Positions 20,715 through 30,398 of a stretch of 36,703 bases of DNA are shown here, one piece after another; the stretch's first letter is position 1; each line of letters starts with the position of its first letter. The position numbers were made by a program, and so were the translations under genes. The DNA comes from Hypsibius dujardini (taxonomy: Eukaryota > Tardigrada > Eutardigrada > Parachela > Hypsibiidae): positions 1 to 36,703 of the forward strand of contig LRSR01005692.1 of NCBI GenBank assembly GCA_001579985.1. The letters run 5' to 3'. The notes beneath the pieces are model-generated. The model made no database searches and was not told the DNA's origin. It saw only the letters and a list, made by a program, of their open reading frames with translations.

Positions 20715-23700
20715 TCAGCAAGAACCTTCTCCCACGTAAACTCCCACTAATCGGTTCTGATCAACGTCTTCGGATACGTCGTGCCAAATGAAGTTGCATC
20801 TTACGGCTGAGAGATCCACGTTCGAGGAATGTTTATTGAAAATGCAATGAAAGTCATTGTTATTGAAGAAATAGCAATACGTCGTCATATCAATGGCCCG
20901 CAACATTGCCAGGAAATTCATCCCATCACCTAAAACAATAGCACAGCCATGAAGAATGTATGAAGCTAAACGGAAGGAAGAAGAATTCCCAGTTTTATCC
21001 TGCATCAGTTGCGGTGCAGACGAATCGTTTGACCGGCAACACGTTCAAATGACACAATCCCGAAGAACAGCCAATGTTTAACGAATTGACAGTTCAACAC
21101 TTGCACCGCACCCTCAAACTCTCGTGTGATGATGTAGTAATTGACCGCAACAGGCGCTGGAAACGACTTAATTATTTTAAACTGCAATATACATTTAAAC
21201 ATCACGAATACCAAGTGGCGCGCCGACGAGGGGTGTTTTGTTGATCTAAAACCCCCTCAAAGATCAAAAAAGGGCCCTAAGGGTTCCCCACTTAGAAAAA
21301 AACATTATGATGGAGAACTGTCATGCAATACTCCCCCCTCAATTTCTATCGGAAATATTTCGGCTACAATAAAAAATAAATTTCAGAAAAAATAACACGC
21401 ACCTCAAACCAAAGCTCGGCGCGCCACTGCGAATACCTGCACAACCACCTTTTCCTTTGCTAGTGCTGCTGCAGCCTCCGCTTTCGTTACTCACAGCCGT
21501 TAATGTAGTACTGCAATTGTAACCTAGTAAATTAATTGTCAATGCTACGCGCGCGTACTGGGCTTTATATCACCATCGAATCGGCCATTTGATCAAAACC
21601 CATCAAAGACCATCAAAGACCATCAAAACCCATCAAAACCCATTACTGACCGACTAGCCCTAGCCCTGTCTGTTTGATTGGTAACTAAGTGACTAGCCCT
21701 GCCTGTACGCGCGCGCAGCCACTACGTTTAATTGTCCTCACATTTTCTGTCGTAAGTTTTTTCAACTTCAATGATCAAGTTAATAAACGTGGCGAAAGAA
21801 TTAGGTTTGCTCTACGAGCCACTTTCCTAATGAGATAGATAGAAAGGGGCTCTTCTCACCCATGCTCCACGTTCCTTCGTACGATCCGCACCGTGGTGGT
21901 CCTCCTCGGCAGGGGTCCATACCTTCGGTGCAGTCGATGATGCTGTAACACTCAAACCACATCGTCTGATAAAAAGCACACGTAGCAACCACTTCCTTCT
22001 ACCCGTTGAATTGACCTATTTTCTTATCAATTATACCTAAACAGAAAATAAACTCGCTGGTACCGGTAGTTAGCATAGTTACCAACAATTACATCAGCTT
22101 GACTCCAATGCTTGCCGTTAGTGTCGCCATTGGTCGAGCAGTTGTTAATGTTATAAAACTTTTCTTTATTGCTTCGAAAGGGGATGATGACGGGGTCAAC
22201 GGTGAGGTCGTTGTTACAACCAGTTTGACAGGAATATCTATGATCGTTGTAGAAGAAGCAGCTACTTTTCATTTGCATGGTGTCTTTCAAGTGCGAATCA
22301 TCTGCAAAGAGGTTACCTTTGCAGATTCTCCCACTCACACAATATTACCATTACATGTATGTGAAGACTGAGTTGTCGGTTGAGTCACATTTTCTTCAAA
22401 GAGGTCGTGCGATGTTGTTTCTTAAAGCAAAAACAAACAATCACATTAATAACTTGCTCTTAATAAACTCGGGCTTACTGCTTAGTATTGAGGTACTCAC
22501 CTATCGTCAGATGTAATGCTATTATGCACATCATACTGCACATGGGAATAACTCTTTATTTTCACGGTATCCAAAATTGAATTATGATTAGATTGATAAA
22601 GGACGAAGCTGTGTGTGGGATTGGAATTGAAAGCATCTCCCTCGAAGTTGGAAATAATATTTTGCATACTCGTAATTTTATTTGGGATGAAGAGTGGCAA
22701 AAGAAGTTTATTTCAACATGTAAGACAAGTTCCGCTACGATAGGTTGATATGAACTGTTATTTAGTACGGCGAATTGACATAGATCAGACTATAGACTAT
22801 ACGGATAGATCAGATCAGATATATAGATATCTATATATCTGATCTGATCTATCCGTATATCACTTGTCTGATCTATCTAGATAGATCAGACACAGACAGA
22901 CGGTGGAAGCCTCGATCCATTATCACTCTGTCAAATGAATAAATTTTTAACTTGTCGAGCGAGGAGCGAACTAAAAGTAATGTCACTTGTTCATATCCTG
23001 GGTCCGATTGAATTTTTTCTATTCTTTTGCCTTGATAATAAACATCTAACTCTCACCAATTGACTCCAAAAGATTTTGTAGCAATCCAATCAAAACTCGA
23101 GGAGTGAATATATTTGTAATAGAGCCATGCTTGCCTTACCTGATCGTAAGAAATCGGAGCCATAACTTCTTCTATTTAATAAAGAATATTTGATTAAAAA
23201 AATCTAACCTAACACTAACGATTCAGGCATGCAAAGACCTGAATGCAGAAATGCACAAATTTTGTTTTAACTCAGCAGAAGAGAAGAAACATGCAGATGA
23301 CCAGAACTGATCGAGAGCGTTCTTTACAGCAGTAATTGTGCAACTTGATTGATTGATTCATCGTTGATGATTGATTGAACTCAAAAAGAATCTGAACGTC
23401 AATCCCGAAAATGTAATTTTCTTTCAGGACTTTTCTTGGATACAATCGATGTCAGTTCATTAGTAGGACTGAGACATCTTGCATTTTTTGCCGCCGTGAA
23501 TTTCCCAAGTGTATCTAGTGGTACACAAAAACTTACAGTCAAATGCAACAATACCACTTTTGAAAACGGTATCTCGAAAATAATCGAAAATATATCAGAT
23601 TTACCACTCTTAAAGCTAGATTCATGAAACTTGAAAGGCTAACGTGCGAATCTCCTATCTACCTTGGCAAGGCGGGAGAACAAAAAAAGAGCCTCGCACA

Positions 23701-24152
23701 AGCGTAAAACATGAAGTGACATTACTGTATTTTTGCGTTAGACAAGGACAGCGTACGAGCTGTGGAACGTTTAATCGGCCACGCGGCGCTTGTGCTGTGT
23801 GTACGGTACACACAGCCGTGCACACGTTCCACTCCACTACGGCTGTCCCTGTCTAACGCGAAACTACAGTACTTTCAGTTTGCTCCTCTTAACACACTTA
23901 CCACGATCTTGTTAGCTATCCCTTCTTTTGGGTTCCGTTGTCCGTTATCTCCAGTCCCGTTAGTTCCTCTCCTATCGCTAACCACGTCCGCTTGCTCTCA
24001 CCTACTCCGGTAGAGACAAAAAACTCTCCAAGCTGATGACTAATCAGTTTAAATATCAGCAACTTACGTCCTTCTTGTGAGTTCGCGTAAAGTAAACCAG
24101 AAAGAAGAATCAGCGTCAGGGCATGTAGTCTGCGATGGGATATTATCTCCAT
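20715..24152 (-). CDS. Secreted cysteine-rich protein, homologue of the 14.9-kb gene
   Basis: Minus-strand exons read by splice phase: signal exon 24068-24152 (MEIISHRR then LHALTLILLSGLLYANS), 22501 to about 22692, 17-nt microexon 22317-22333, 22083-22301, 21860-21991, 21437-21523, 21034-21156 and 20715-20929. Exons between 22.7 and 24.07 kb are unresolved; a candidate near 23.23-23.32 kb reads AVKNALDQFWSSACFF. Shared motifs with the plus-strand gene are SCFFYNDHRYSCQTGC, TCAFYQTMWFECYSIIDC and CGSYEG; a third copy, YCYFFNNNDFHC, lies near the C terminus. Family unknown. It is transcribed divergently from the astacin-GH18 gene, 390 bp away. The signal exon's link to the rest is inferred. 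Confidence 0.62.
21213..21429. mobile_element. hAT-like MITE at a splice donor
   Basis: Ends AAGTGGCGCGCCG and CGGCGCGCCACTG (hAT-type CAGTGGCG start) bound 217 bp. An exact 8-bp duplication CGAATACC flanks it (21205-21212 and 21430-21437). On the minus strand this octamer reads GGTATTCG and contains the splice donor of exon 21437-21523. Confidence 0.85.
21541..21728. mobile_element. Foldback element, CATCAAAACC core, copy 1
   Basis: Ends near GCTACGCGCGCGTAC and the complement of GCTGCGCGCGCGTAC, with an interior of CATCAAA(A/G)ACC units and CGACTAGCCCT. Direct repeats TAATTGTC flank it (21533-21540 and 21729-21736). It lies in the cysteine-rich gene's intron, 17 bp from the acceptor of exon 21437-21523. 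Confidence 0.8.
22798..22859. repeat. Perfect 62-bp palindrome
   Basis: TATACGGATAGATCAGATCA leads to a GATATC centre and the exact reverse complement follows, with no spacer. Surrounding DNA has further GATCAGA/TCTGATC repeats to about 22893. Confidence 0.97.
23427..23627 (+). other. Exon-like open frame of unknown origin
   Basis: A TTTCTTTCAG acceptor precedes about 65 codons including DTIDVSSLVGLRHLAFFAAV and KLTVKCNNTTFENG, stopping at a TGA (23625-23627). The part ENISDLPLL weakly resembles NFSDLNLIP of the 14.9-kb gene. It could be a relic of that family or chance. Confidence 0.25.
23725..23869. mobile_element. TA-flanked palindromic MITE, family A, copy 2 (inverted)
   Basis: About 145 bp, opposite in orientation to 11661-11806 and flanked by TA at 23723-23724 and 23870-23871. 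Shares GTTTAATCGGCCACG and GTACGGTACACACAG-type internal sequence. Confidence 0.9.
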
Positions 24153-24542
24153 GTTCAATCAAACCATAATTCTGGTGTCGAATAAAATGTATTGATTGTA
24201 TTGACAATTTGACATGTGACGTTTTTTAGTAAATGGCGTCAGACCGCATCGACGAAATATGTTTGATAAAAATATCGGCAGCAAAAGCCACTGTACCCGT
24301 CGCACAAATAGAGAAATCAGGTTTTGTCCTGCTGACACTGATTATCCTGCGGTGCATTAATAACGGAAGCAAAACGCCCAACCTGCGTGTAGCGAACTTT
24401 TGTCTAGCGGGCTTAGCGGTGGTATTTTATACCGGAAAAAAGACGTGACTACTTTGTGTGATCATTGTTTTTTCATTCACTGTGCGACAACTCATTTGGC
24501 ATATACTTTTTAATGTTTTCATTGAGTCCGCAAATTATAAAC
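24153..24542. promoter_or_regulatory. Divergent intergenic promoter region
   Basis: The 390 bp between ATG 24152 (minus) and ATG 24543 (plus) must serve both the cysteine-rich gene and the astacin-GH18 gene if the gene models hold. A minus-strand TATAAAA lies at about 24425-24431. Promoter function is inferred from position. A 71-codon frame inside (24233-24448) has no recognisable domain. Confidence 0.4.
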
Positions 24543-27500
24543 ATGAATTTAGATTTGACCTGTAGCGTCTTGATCTTGTCTATTTTCGTCCGTAATGCCA
24601 CTTGTGCGCCGGGTATGTTAACCGATTCTGCTTCCTTAGGCTCTAAATTAAACGTTTCTGTTGCACCTTTCAGTAAATTTACCCACGTCAGCGCCCTTGT
24701 TAGAACCTCCGGCAGATCCAATTGATACAGAGGATTTCTCCTACTTTGAGGGTGACATTTTGGGCGTGGATGGCGTTAGTGTTGAGGTAGGTATTTTGGT
24801 CTTGAAATCACTTGATCGATAGATTAGATGTCTGAACGCTTCTCCCCATTTCCGCAGGATCTATCTGCAATGAACGGTAGACCGGGTGAGAAATACAAAT
24901 GGCCAAACGCAGCAGTTCCCTTCGTCTTTAGCCAGTCCTATGGTACGGTATACTATATACATGGCTCGATTTACACTAACTTTTACATATCTTTACCATT
25001 CAGAGGAGACTTCTGCGGCTGTATACAAGAAGGTTGTGCTGGACGCCATGAAAGGCTTTAACCGCACTTGTATCCGATTTGTTCCTAGAACCAACGAGAG
25101 GGATTATATTGTCATCGGCAGCTCAAGATCTGCAACGTAAGTTATTCGCGCACTGAAATTACACCTTTAGAGTTTGACAGTTCGATTATCAACACAATTT
25201 GGAGTGTATTTTGAAGCGCAAAATTGTACCCCAATTCCACAATCCATTTCCATTATTCCATGAAATCACTTTTCAATGAAGTCTAAAACTGCTCGCTGTC
25301 ATGTCTATTTTCTGCGGGCTGCCTTTAGGTTTTCGTAGTGGCTGCGCGCGCGTACAGGCAGGGCTAGTCGCTTAGTTACCAATCGAACAGGCAGGGCTAG
25401 AGCTAGTCGGTTAGTAATGAGCTTTGATGGGTTTCGATGGATTTCGATGGGTTTTGATGGGTTTCGATGGGTTTTCATGGGCTTTGATGGGCTTTGATGG
25501 GTTTTGATGGATTTCGATGGTCTTTGATGGGTTTTGATCAAATGGCTGATGCCATGGTGATAAAATGCCTAATACGCGCGCGTAGCATTGACCTTAAATT
25601 TTTTGTTGAATTTGGTTGAGGAATACTTTTGATGGTCTAACTTCCAACAATGGAAATCAGCACTCCGCATTTAAATCTCTTTAAATGCCCTCGTTTATTT
25701 TTTACGCGGCTTACTTTTATTACAAGTTTTATATTTTGCTTCCACATTTTTTCATATACGGCATGCGGCATAACGTGACGCCATATAGCAAGAAGAGGGG
25801 AAAAAGAGAAAGCTTTTAAATTTAAAACCTTTTAAAAAAGGAAGTTTTTTGCGACTCTTTTGTTTTCTCACAGATAAGCGCCGCCTATGTTTGAAATTGC
25901 ATTTCTGTATTTGCTCTTTATGTACTTATTACTCATATTAATTCACACCAAACGTTTACTCAAAAATGAACCTCGCATTCCGCAAACGTGAAACAAAACT
26001 TGTTTTGAGTGAGGTATTTCTGCTCGTTTTTAGATGCTCATCTTTTGTGGGAAAAGACAAAGGAGGCCAACGAGTGACACTATCGATTGGGGGTAAATAA
26101 GACCTTGTAAGATCAATGGGCGCTAAAACTTTTCCATGGCCAAAAGTTTCTTAATCGTATTTGAAAAATCTCAGTGATAAGAGTAGAAACATTTTACACA
26201 ACAGCAAAAAGTTGAACAAGAAAATTAGTGCATTGTCATAAAAAGCTAGTAATGTTGAGTGATGGCCGGACGAAAGAATGAATGAATACATGTTTGTGAT
26301 TTGGAAAGTGCCCAAATTTACAAGGCGAAGTCTGTGTCTGGAGATTGGCAGAAAATAAATGCTTTAAACAATTGTTCTTCAGCTTGTACTGACAAACTGG
26401 GAAAGGTGCAACATGAACTGATGCACGCACTTGGTAAGTTCTTATCGATAAAGTGATTGTAAACTTTCGAACTTGAACAATATCGCCTCTACGTATTGTA
26501 ACAGGCTTCTTCCACGAGCAAAGCCGACTCGATCGAGACGATTATGTTGAAATTAATCTGGACAACGTCAAGCCAGCCGGTAAGGCACTTTGTTGCAAAT
26601 TCGACTAACAACTAACTTTTTCTCTCATCCAAGATGAGGTCTCCGACGACCCAGGAAATTTCAAAAAGTACCTCAACACTACGGCGTTCGGGCAGCCATA
26701 TGACTTTGGGTCCGTTCTCCATTACGGGATGTTTGATTTTGCTGTGAATCGGTCGGTATGGACCATCAGACCGTTGCCGAAATATAAAGACAAGGAGATC
26801 GGCCAAAGAAACTGGCTCAGCAAAATTGACATTGCAAAGATCAACGCAATGTACAATTGCGGTATGCGCGTATTCCGTAATGGTGTCGCAAACATTTGCA
26901 AACATAGCATACATTACATGATTTTTAGCCACAACCGCTTCACCTGCTACCAGTGTCGACTCCCGGGCATCGGTAACGCAGCCGAGTACAACCACAAAAG
27001 AAGGAAGGATAACAAGTACAGCCATGGCAACCAAGCCGCCCATTTTGTCAACCACCGAGAGAACCGTTGCTCCAACGACAAGACTTGCTTCAGCAGGTAA
27101 ACACTACCCGACTATTCCACAGTAACATGCTTTTACTCCAATACCATACACGCAACATTTCGTAATTGATTTTTCGTAGTTGCTGCGCGCACGTACAGGC
27201 AGGGCTAGTCGTTTAGTTACCAATCGAACAGGCAGGGATAGGGCTAGTCGGTTAGTAATGGGCTTTGATGGGTTTGGATGCTAGGGCTAGTCGGTTAGTA
27301 ATGGGCTTTGATGGGTTTTGATGGGTTTTGATGGGTTTCAAAAACCCATCAAAACCAATGAAAACCCACCAAAACCCTATCGAAACCACATCAAAACCCA
27401 TCAATACTCATCACTAAACCGATTAGCCCTGCCTGTTCGATTGGTAACTAAGCGACTAGCATTGCCTGTACGCGCGCGCAGTCATTACGTTGACTTTTAG

Positions 27501-28984
27501 GTCCGCACACGGAATTTTAATTGACCACATGCTTGACAGTGAGCGTAATAAGCTGTTGTTTGTGTGGTGTGCCTTAGGTGCGACACTGGAAACTCCCCAT
27601 CGAGGCTGTGTCTTGCCCTCTTGGTCTCCTGAACTAGCTTATCCCACAGATTTCAAAGTCGAAGATGTCGATCCCACTCTCTGTACATACATTGTAATTC
27701 CATTTGAGAGCTCCACCCGAAAGGAGCTGAGTCCTCGATCCACTGATGCCGTAATTCGTAAGCTACGCAAGCGTGCATCACTCACTTTGGGTGCGTTTAT
27801 CAAAGGTCCCATTTTTCATGCAGAAACTCTGGAGAAGCTGCAGAAACTGAAATTCAACAATCCGCGATTGAAATTGATCCTGTCCGTTGGGGGCAAGACC
27901 AGTGACACGTTGGGTAAAACGGCCAACAATCGAGCAAGCACAAACAAATTCATGGTTTCCATCCTCCGCGATCTGCGGAAATGGGGTCTGGATGGGTTGG
28001 ACGTCGACTTTAATCCACGATACACTGATAACTACGATGCTTCTTCCATGCCTAAACTGCTGACGGTTAGTTTGCTCTTGCCTTGACTTTTTATCGCGAC
28101 TACAGGAAAGTATGTTACCATTCAGAAATTGAGAAGTGGATTTGACTTCGAAGCGAGACAGGAGAATAAGCCTCGGCTCCTTCTAACAACCACCGTGCAT
28201 TATACCCCCATATCGTCCGACATCGACGCCGTCAAGCTTGAGCAGTAAGGTCAAATCCAGTTTGAATGTTAATCTTGATGAATTCAACTGAGCGTTTGTT
28301 GTGCAGGACTGTTGATTTGGTGCATGTGGCAGCGTACGATTTAGGTTCTACGGTGACTGAAACGAAAGTAGCCAGCCACCATTCGCCTACGACAAATGGA
28401 CCGTTCGGTGCCCCTACTCAACAGAATATGGTACTACTTCATCCCTAACGGACATAACTACTGTGCTCTAGCTTTTCTCCTGTTTAGGAGTCTATGGCTG
28501 AGGCACTAGTCTCGCTTGGACTATCCAAGTCTAAATTGATTCTTGGTATTCCCTTTTACGGCCATGGATGGTTATTGGCAGACGTAGACTCTCACGGATT
28601 GGGGGCTCCTGCGGCCAGTCGTATCTATTCGGGTAGCCATTCCCGAGAGTTGGGAGTATGGGCATATTATGAGATCTGTCAGGCCATCAAGGCCGAAAGC
28701 GCAACAAATGTATTCAACAAGGAGACCGCAGCCTCCTACGCGTACACCACTTTATGGTGGATTGGCTACAACGATGTCCAGACAGTTCGCACAAAAGTAA
28801 GAATCGATCATGACGCTCATTTCAAACTAACTGCAGTTTTTCTTTTCTCTAGACAAAATGGATCAAGGATAACAAATACGGAGGTGTGTATGCAAGGGAC
28901 ATTTCAGAGGACGACTCACAAAATTTATGCGAAGATGGTGTCAATCCTCTCCTGAATGCCATAAAAGAAACTTTTAGGAATTAA
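24543..28984 (+). CDS. Astacin metalloprotease fused to a GH18 chitinase-like domain
   Basis: Fourteen exons in consistent phase: 24543-24612, 24674-24786, 24858-24942, 25004-25136, 26034-26092, 26383-26433, 26505-26579, 26634-26861, 26929-27096, 27578-28065, 28126-28244, 28307-28430, 28488-28796 and 28853-28984; 2154 nt, 717 residues. Order: signal peptide, propeptide with FEGD aspartate switch, astacin domain (CSSFVGKDKGGQ; HELMHALGFFHEQSRLD with H164, E165, H168, H174; SVLHY, so the Met-turn methionine is L224), Ser/Thr-rich linker (about 277-327), then GH18 from C338 (DPTLCTYIVIPF, LKLILSVGG, DGLDVDFNP at 466-474, LGIPFYGHGW, WWIGY). GH18 normally has DxxDxDxE; here the acid is N473, so hydrolysis is unlikely and carbohydrate binding is plausible. 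The linker exon ends GCA G|GTAAAC and the GH18 exon begins GT GCG. An in-frame ATG 27 codons upstream of C338 leaves two adjacent genes possible. Confidence 0.78.
25334..25589. mobile_element. Foldback element, CATCAAAACC core, copy 2
   Basis: Opposite orientation to copy 1: GTGGCTGCGCGCGCGTACAG at the left, CGCGCGCGTAGCATT at the right, and an interior of GATGGGTTT(T/C) units. It lies in the intron between astacin exons 25004-25136 and 26034-26092. Confidence 0.85.
27175..27489. mobile_element. Foldback element, CATCAAAACC core, copy 3, at the astacin/GH18 junction
   Basis: Both ends resemble the same terminal sequence (GCTGCGCGCACGTACAGGCA and complement), giving a symmetrical foldback of 315 bp around GATGGGTTTT/AAAACCCATC units. 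It occupies most of the 481-bp intron joining the astacin linker exon to the first GH18 exon. Confidence 0.85.
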
Positions 28985-29111
28985 AAAAGTTTTGCTTTTC
29001 TCTTCACTTTTGATCTTGTTCTTTCTCACGAACACTCAGAACTTCTTTCCTTCCTTATAAATGATTTTTTAACGACTGATTAATTTACGTAGCATCACCG
29101 TTCCACGTCGA

Positions 29112-29225
29112 AATTCAGATTGAGTGGGTTCATGCATTACCCGCAATACTCATGGCCCAGAGTGCTCGGCTTACCCAGAAACTTATCCACACTGACGAAT
29201 ATTGTAATCTTTGGTTGTTGGAGTA
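29112..29225 (+). pseudogene. Possible astacin relic (Met-turn region)
   Basis: Just downstream of the fusion gene a frame reads SGFMHYPQYSW, then VLGLPRNLSTLTNIV, resembling NSVMHYPYNAF and IGNRKVLSALDVKRI of astacin 1. It is short and no other exons were found, so chance similarity is possible. Confidence 0.35.
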
Positions 29226-29478
29226 AGGCGACTCTCGGGAAGAAAATATATATAATAAAATTAATGCATTTCATGTCAAGGTTACTCGACGCTTGTCCAT
29301 TTCTAATCGGCTGATTTAAGCGGTTCGGTGGTATAGTGGGAATTGTACGAGTAAGCATCTCGGCAGAGTTGATTGTAGGTAAAATGCGTGATACTGTTAT
29401 ACTATTATATTATATGGTCGCTCGGCAGACCGAAGTCTTGTTTTCGCACTTGGCCAAGTCTAATCATTGTTTTGTGTT

Positions 29479-29479
<1 letters not shown>

Positions 29480-29542
<63 letters not shown>
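29480..29542. repeat. (ACT)n trinucleotide repeat
   Basis: About twenty perfect ACT/CTA units. Confidence 0.98.
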
Positions 29543-29543
<1 letters not shown>

Positions 29544-29926
29544 ATCATCATCGTTGTCTCGTCATTTCCGACAATTCACCCGGCATGATTAATGACTTGA
29601 TACGTCACTTGTCAAAATCTGACACAAAAACATAAGCTCGCTCGCAAAGAGAGTTCAATAAATTCAGTAGAACATCGGATAATAATCAGAAGCATGGCGG
29701 TAGATGATTCACTGCAAAGAGGCTTCGAAAACTCAACTCGCATAAAATAATAATTAAAAATTAGTAAATCACAGTTAGTTGCGACGTGCCTGGGACTTTA
29801 GGAATTCAGGATACCGGCAGGTCCGAACCGTTTCACCTAGACTATACACGGAATCCTTCTTGTCCAGCGGAAGCAGCTGCATCATTCCAGAACAACCATG
29901 TCGAGGAATGAATGTGGCCAAGAAAG

Positions 29927-30121
29927 TTCATGCATTGTGTGAGTGTGCACAATCGTGCGCATTGGTTCATGCAATGTGTTAATGTGCACAACTGTGCGCA
30001 TTGGTTCATGCAGTGTGTGAGTGTGCACAATCGTGCGCATTGGTTCATGCAATGCGTTAATGTGCACAATCGTGCGCATTGTTTCATGCAAGGTGTAAAT
30101 TTGCACAATCGTGCGCATTGG
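29927..30121. repeat. Minisatellite, five 39-bp units
   Basis: Five tandem copies beginning TTCATGCA and ending GTGCGCATTG(G/T). Because 39 is a multiple of three, the array stays open in several frames on both strands (for example MQCVNVHNRAHWF repeats). No start, domain or splice context supports translation. Confidence 0.95.
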
Positions 30122-30398
30122 ATCTGACGTTTGTGGATCGTAGGAGGAAGAGGAAAAACTGCTTTGGCGTGGATGGGACGACAATGGGACTGATTGTATT
30201 CTACACCTGCGATTGTGCCTTGAAATCGCATCAAGATTATCTGGATGACCTACGGTACCTTCGCAAAGTGTGCAGCTGTCGAAAAGCAACTCCCCGCACA
30301 ACCATTCAACTGCCGGATGTTGCGGAAGGAAGAGTAAAGCCTTTTGGGGGGACAATCTGCCCTCAAAATGCGGCCGCAATATTTCTCAGTCTTTTATA
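30122..30398. other. Unassigned DNA left of the mariner element
   Basis: Open frames on both strands continue from the minisatellite, for example minus-strand WLCGELLFDSCTLCEG next to a GTACCG donor-like site. I recognise no family. The mariner inserted at the TA ending at 30398. Confidence 0.3.

Larger units (their letters stand above)
22693..24067. other. Unresolved intronic region of the minus-strand cysteine-rich gene
   Basis: Contains a long palindrome (22798-22859), an inverted MITE copy (23725-23869) and two exon-like stretches: minus near 23.23-23.32 kb and plus 23427-23627. I could not join these to either neighbouring gene with confidence. Confidence 0.4.

Noticed and set aside
24233-24448. 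71-codon plus-strand frame with a hydrophobic stretch
   Set aside because: It lies in the short divergent promoter interval and has no homology or splice support.
29318-29370. tRNA-like start GGTGGTATAGTGG
   Set aside because: Resembles a tRNA A box, but no B box, matching acceptor stem or cloverleaf follows. At most a SINE-like fragment.
29842-30379. Long frames on both strands through the 39-bp repeat
   Set aside because: The unit is a multiple of three, so frames stay open automatically; no domain or supported start.
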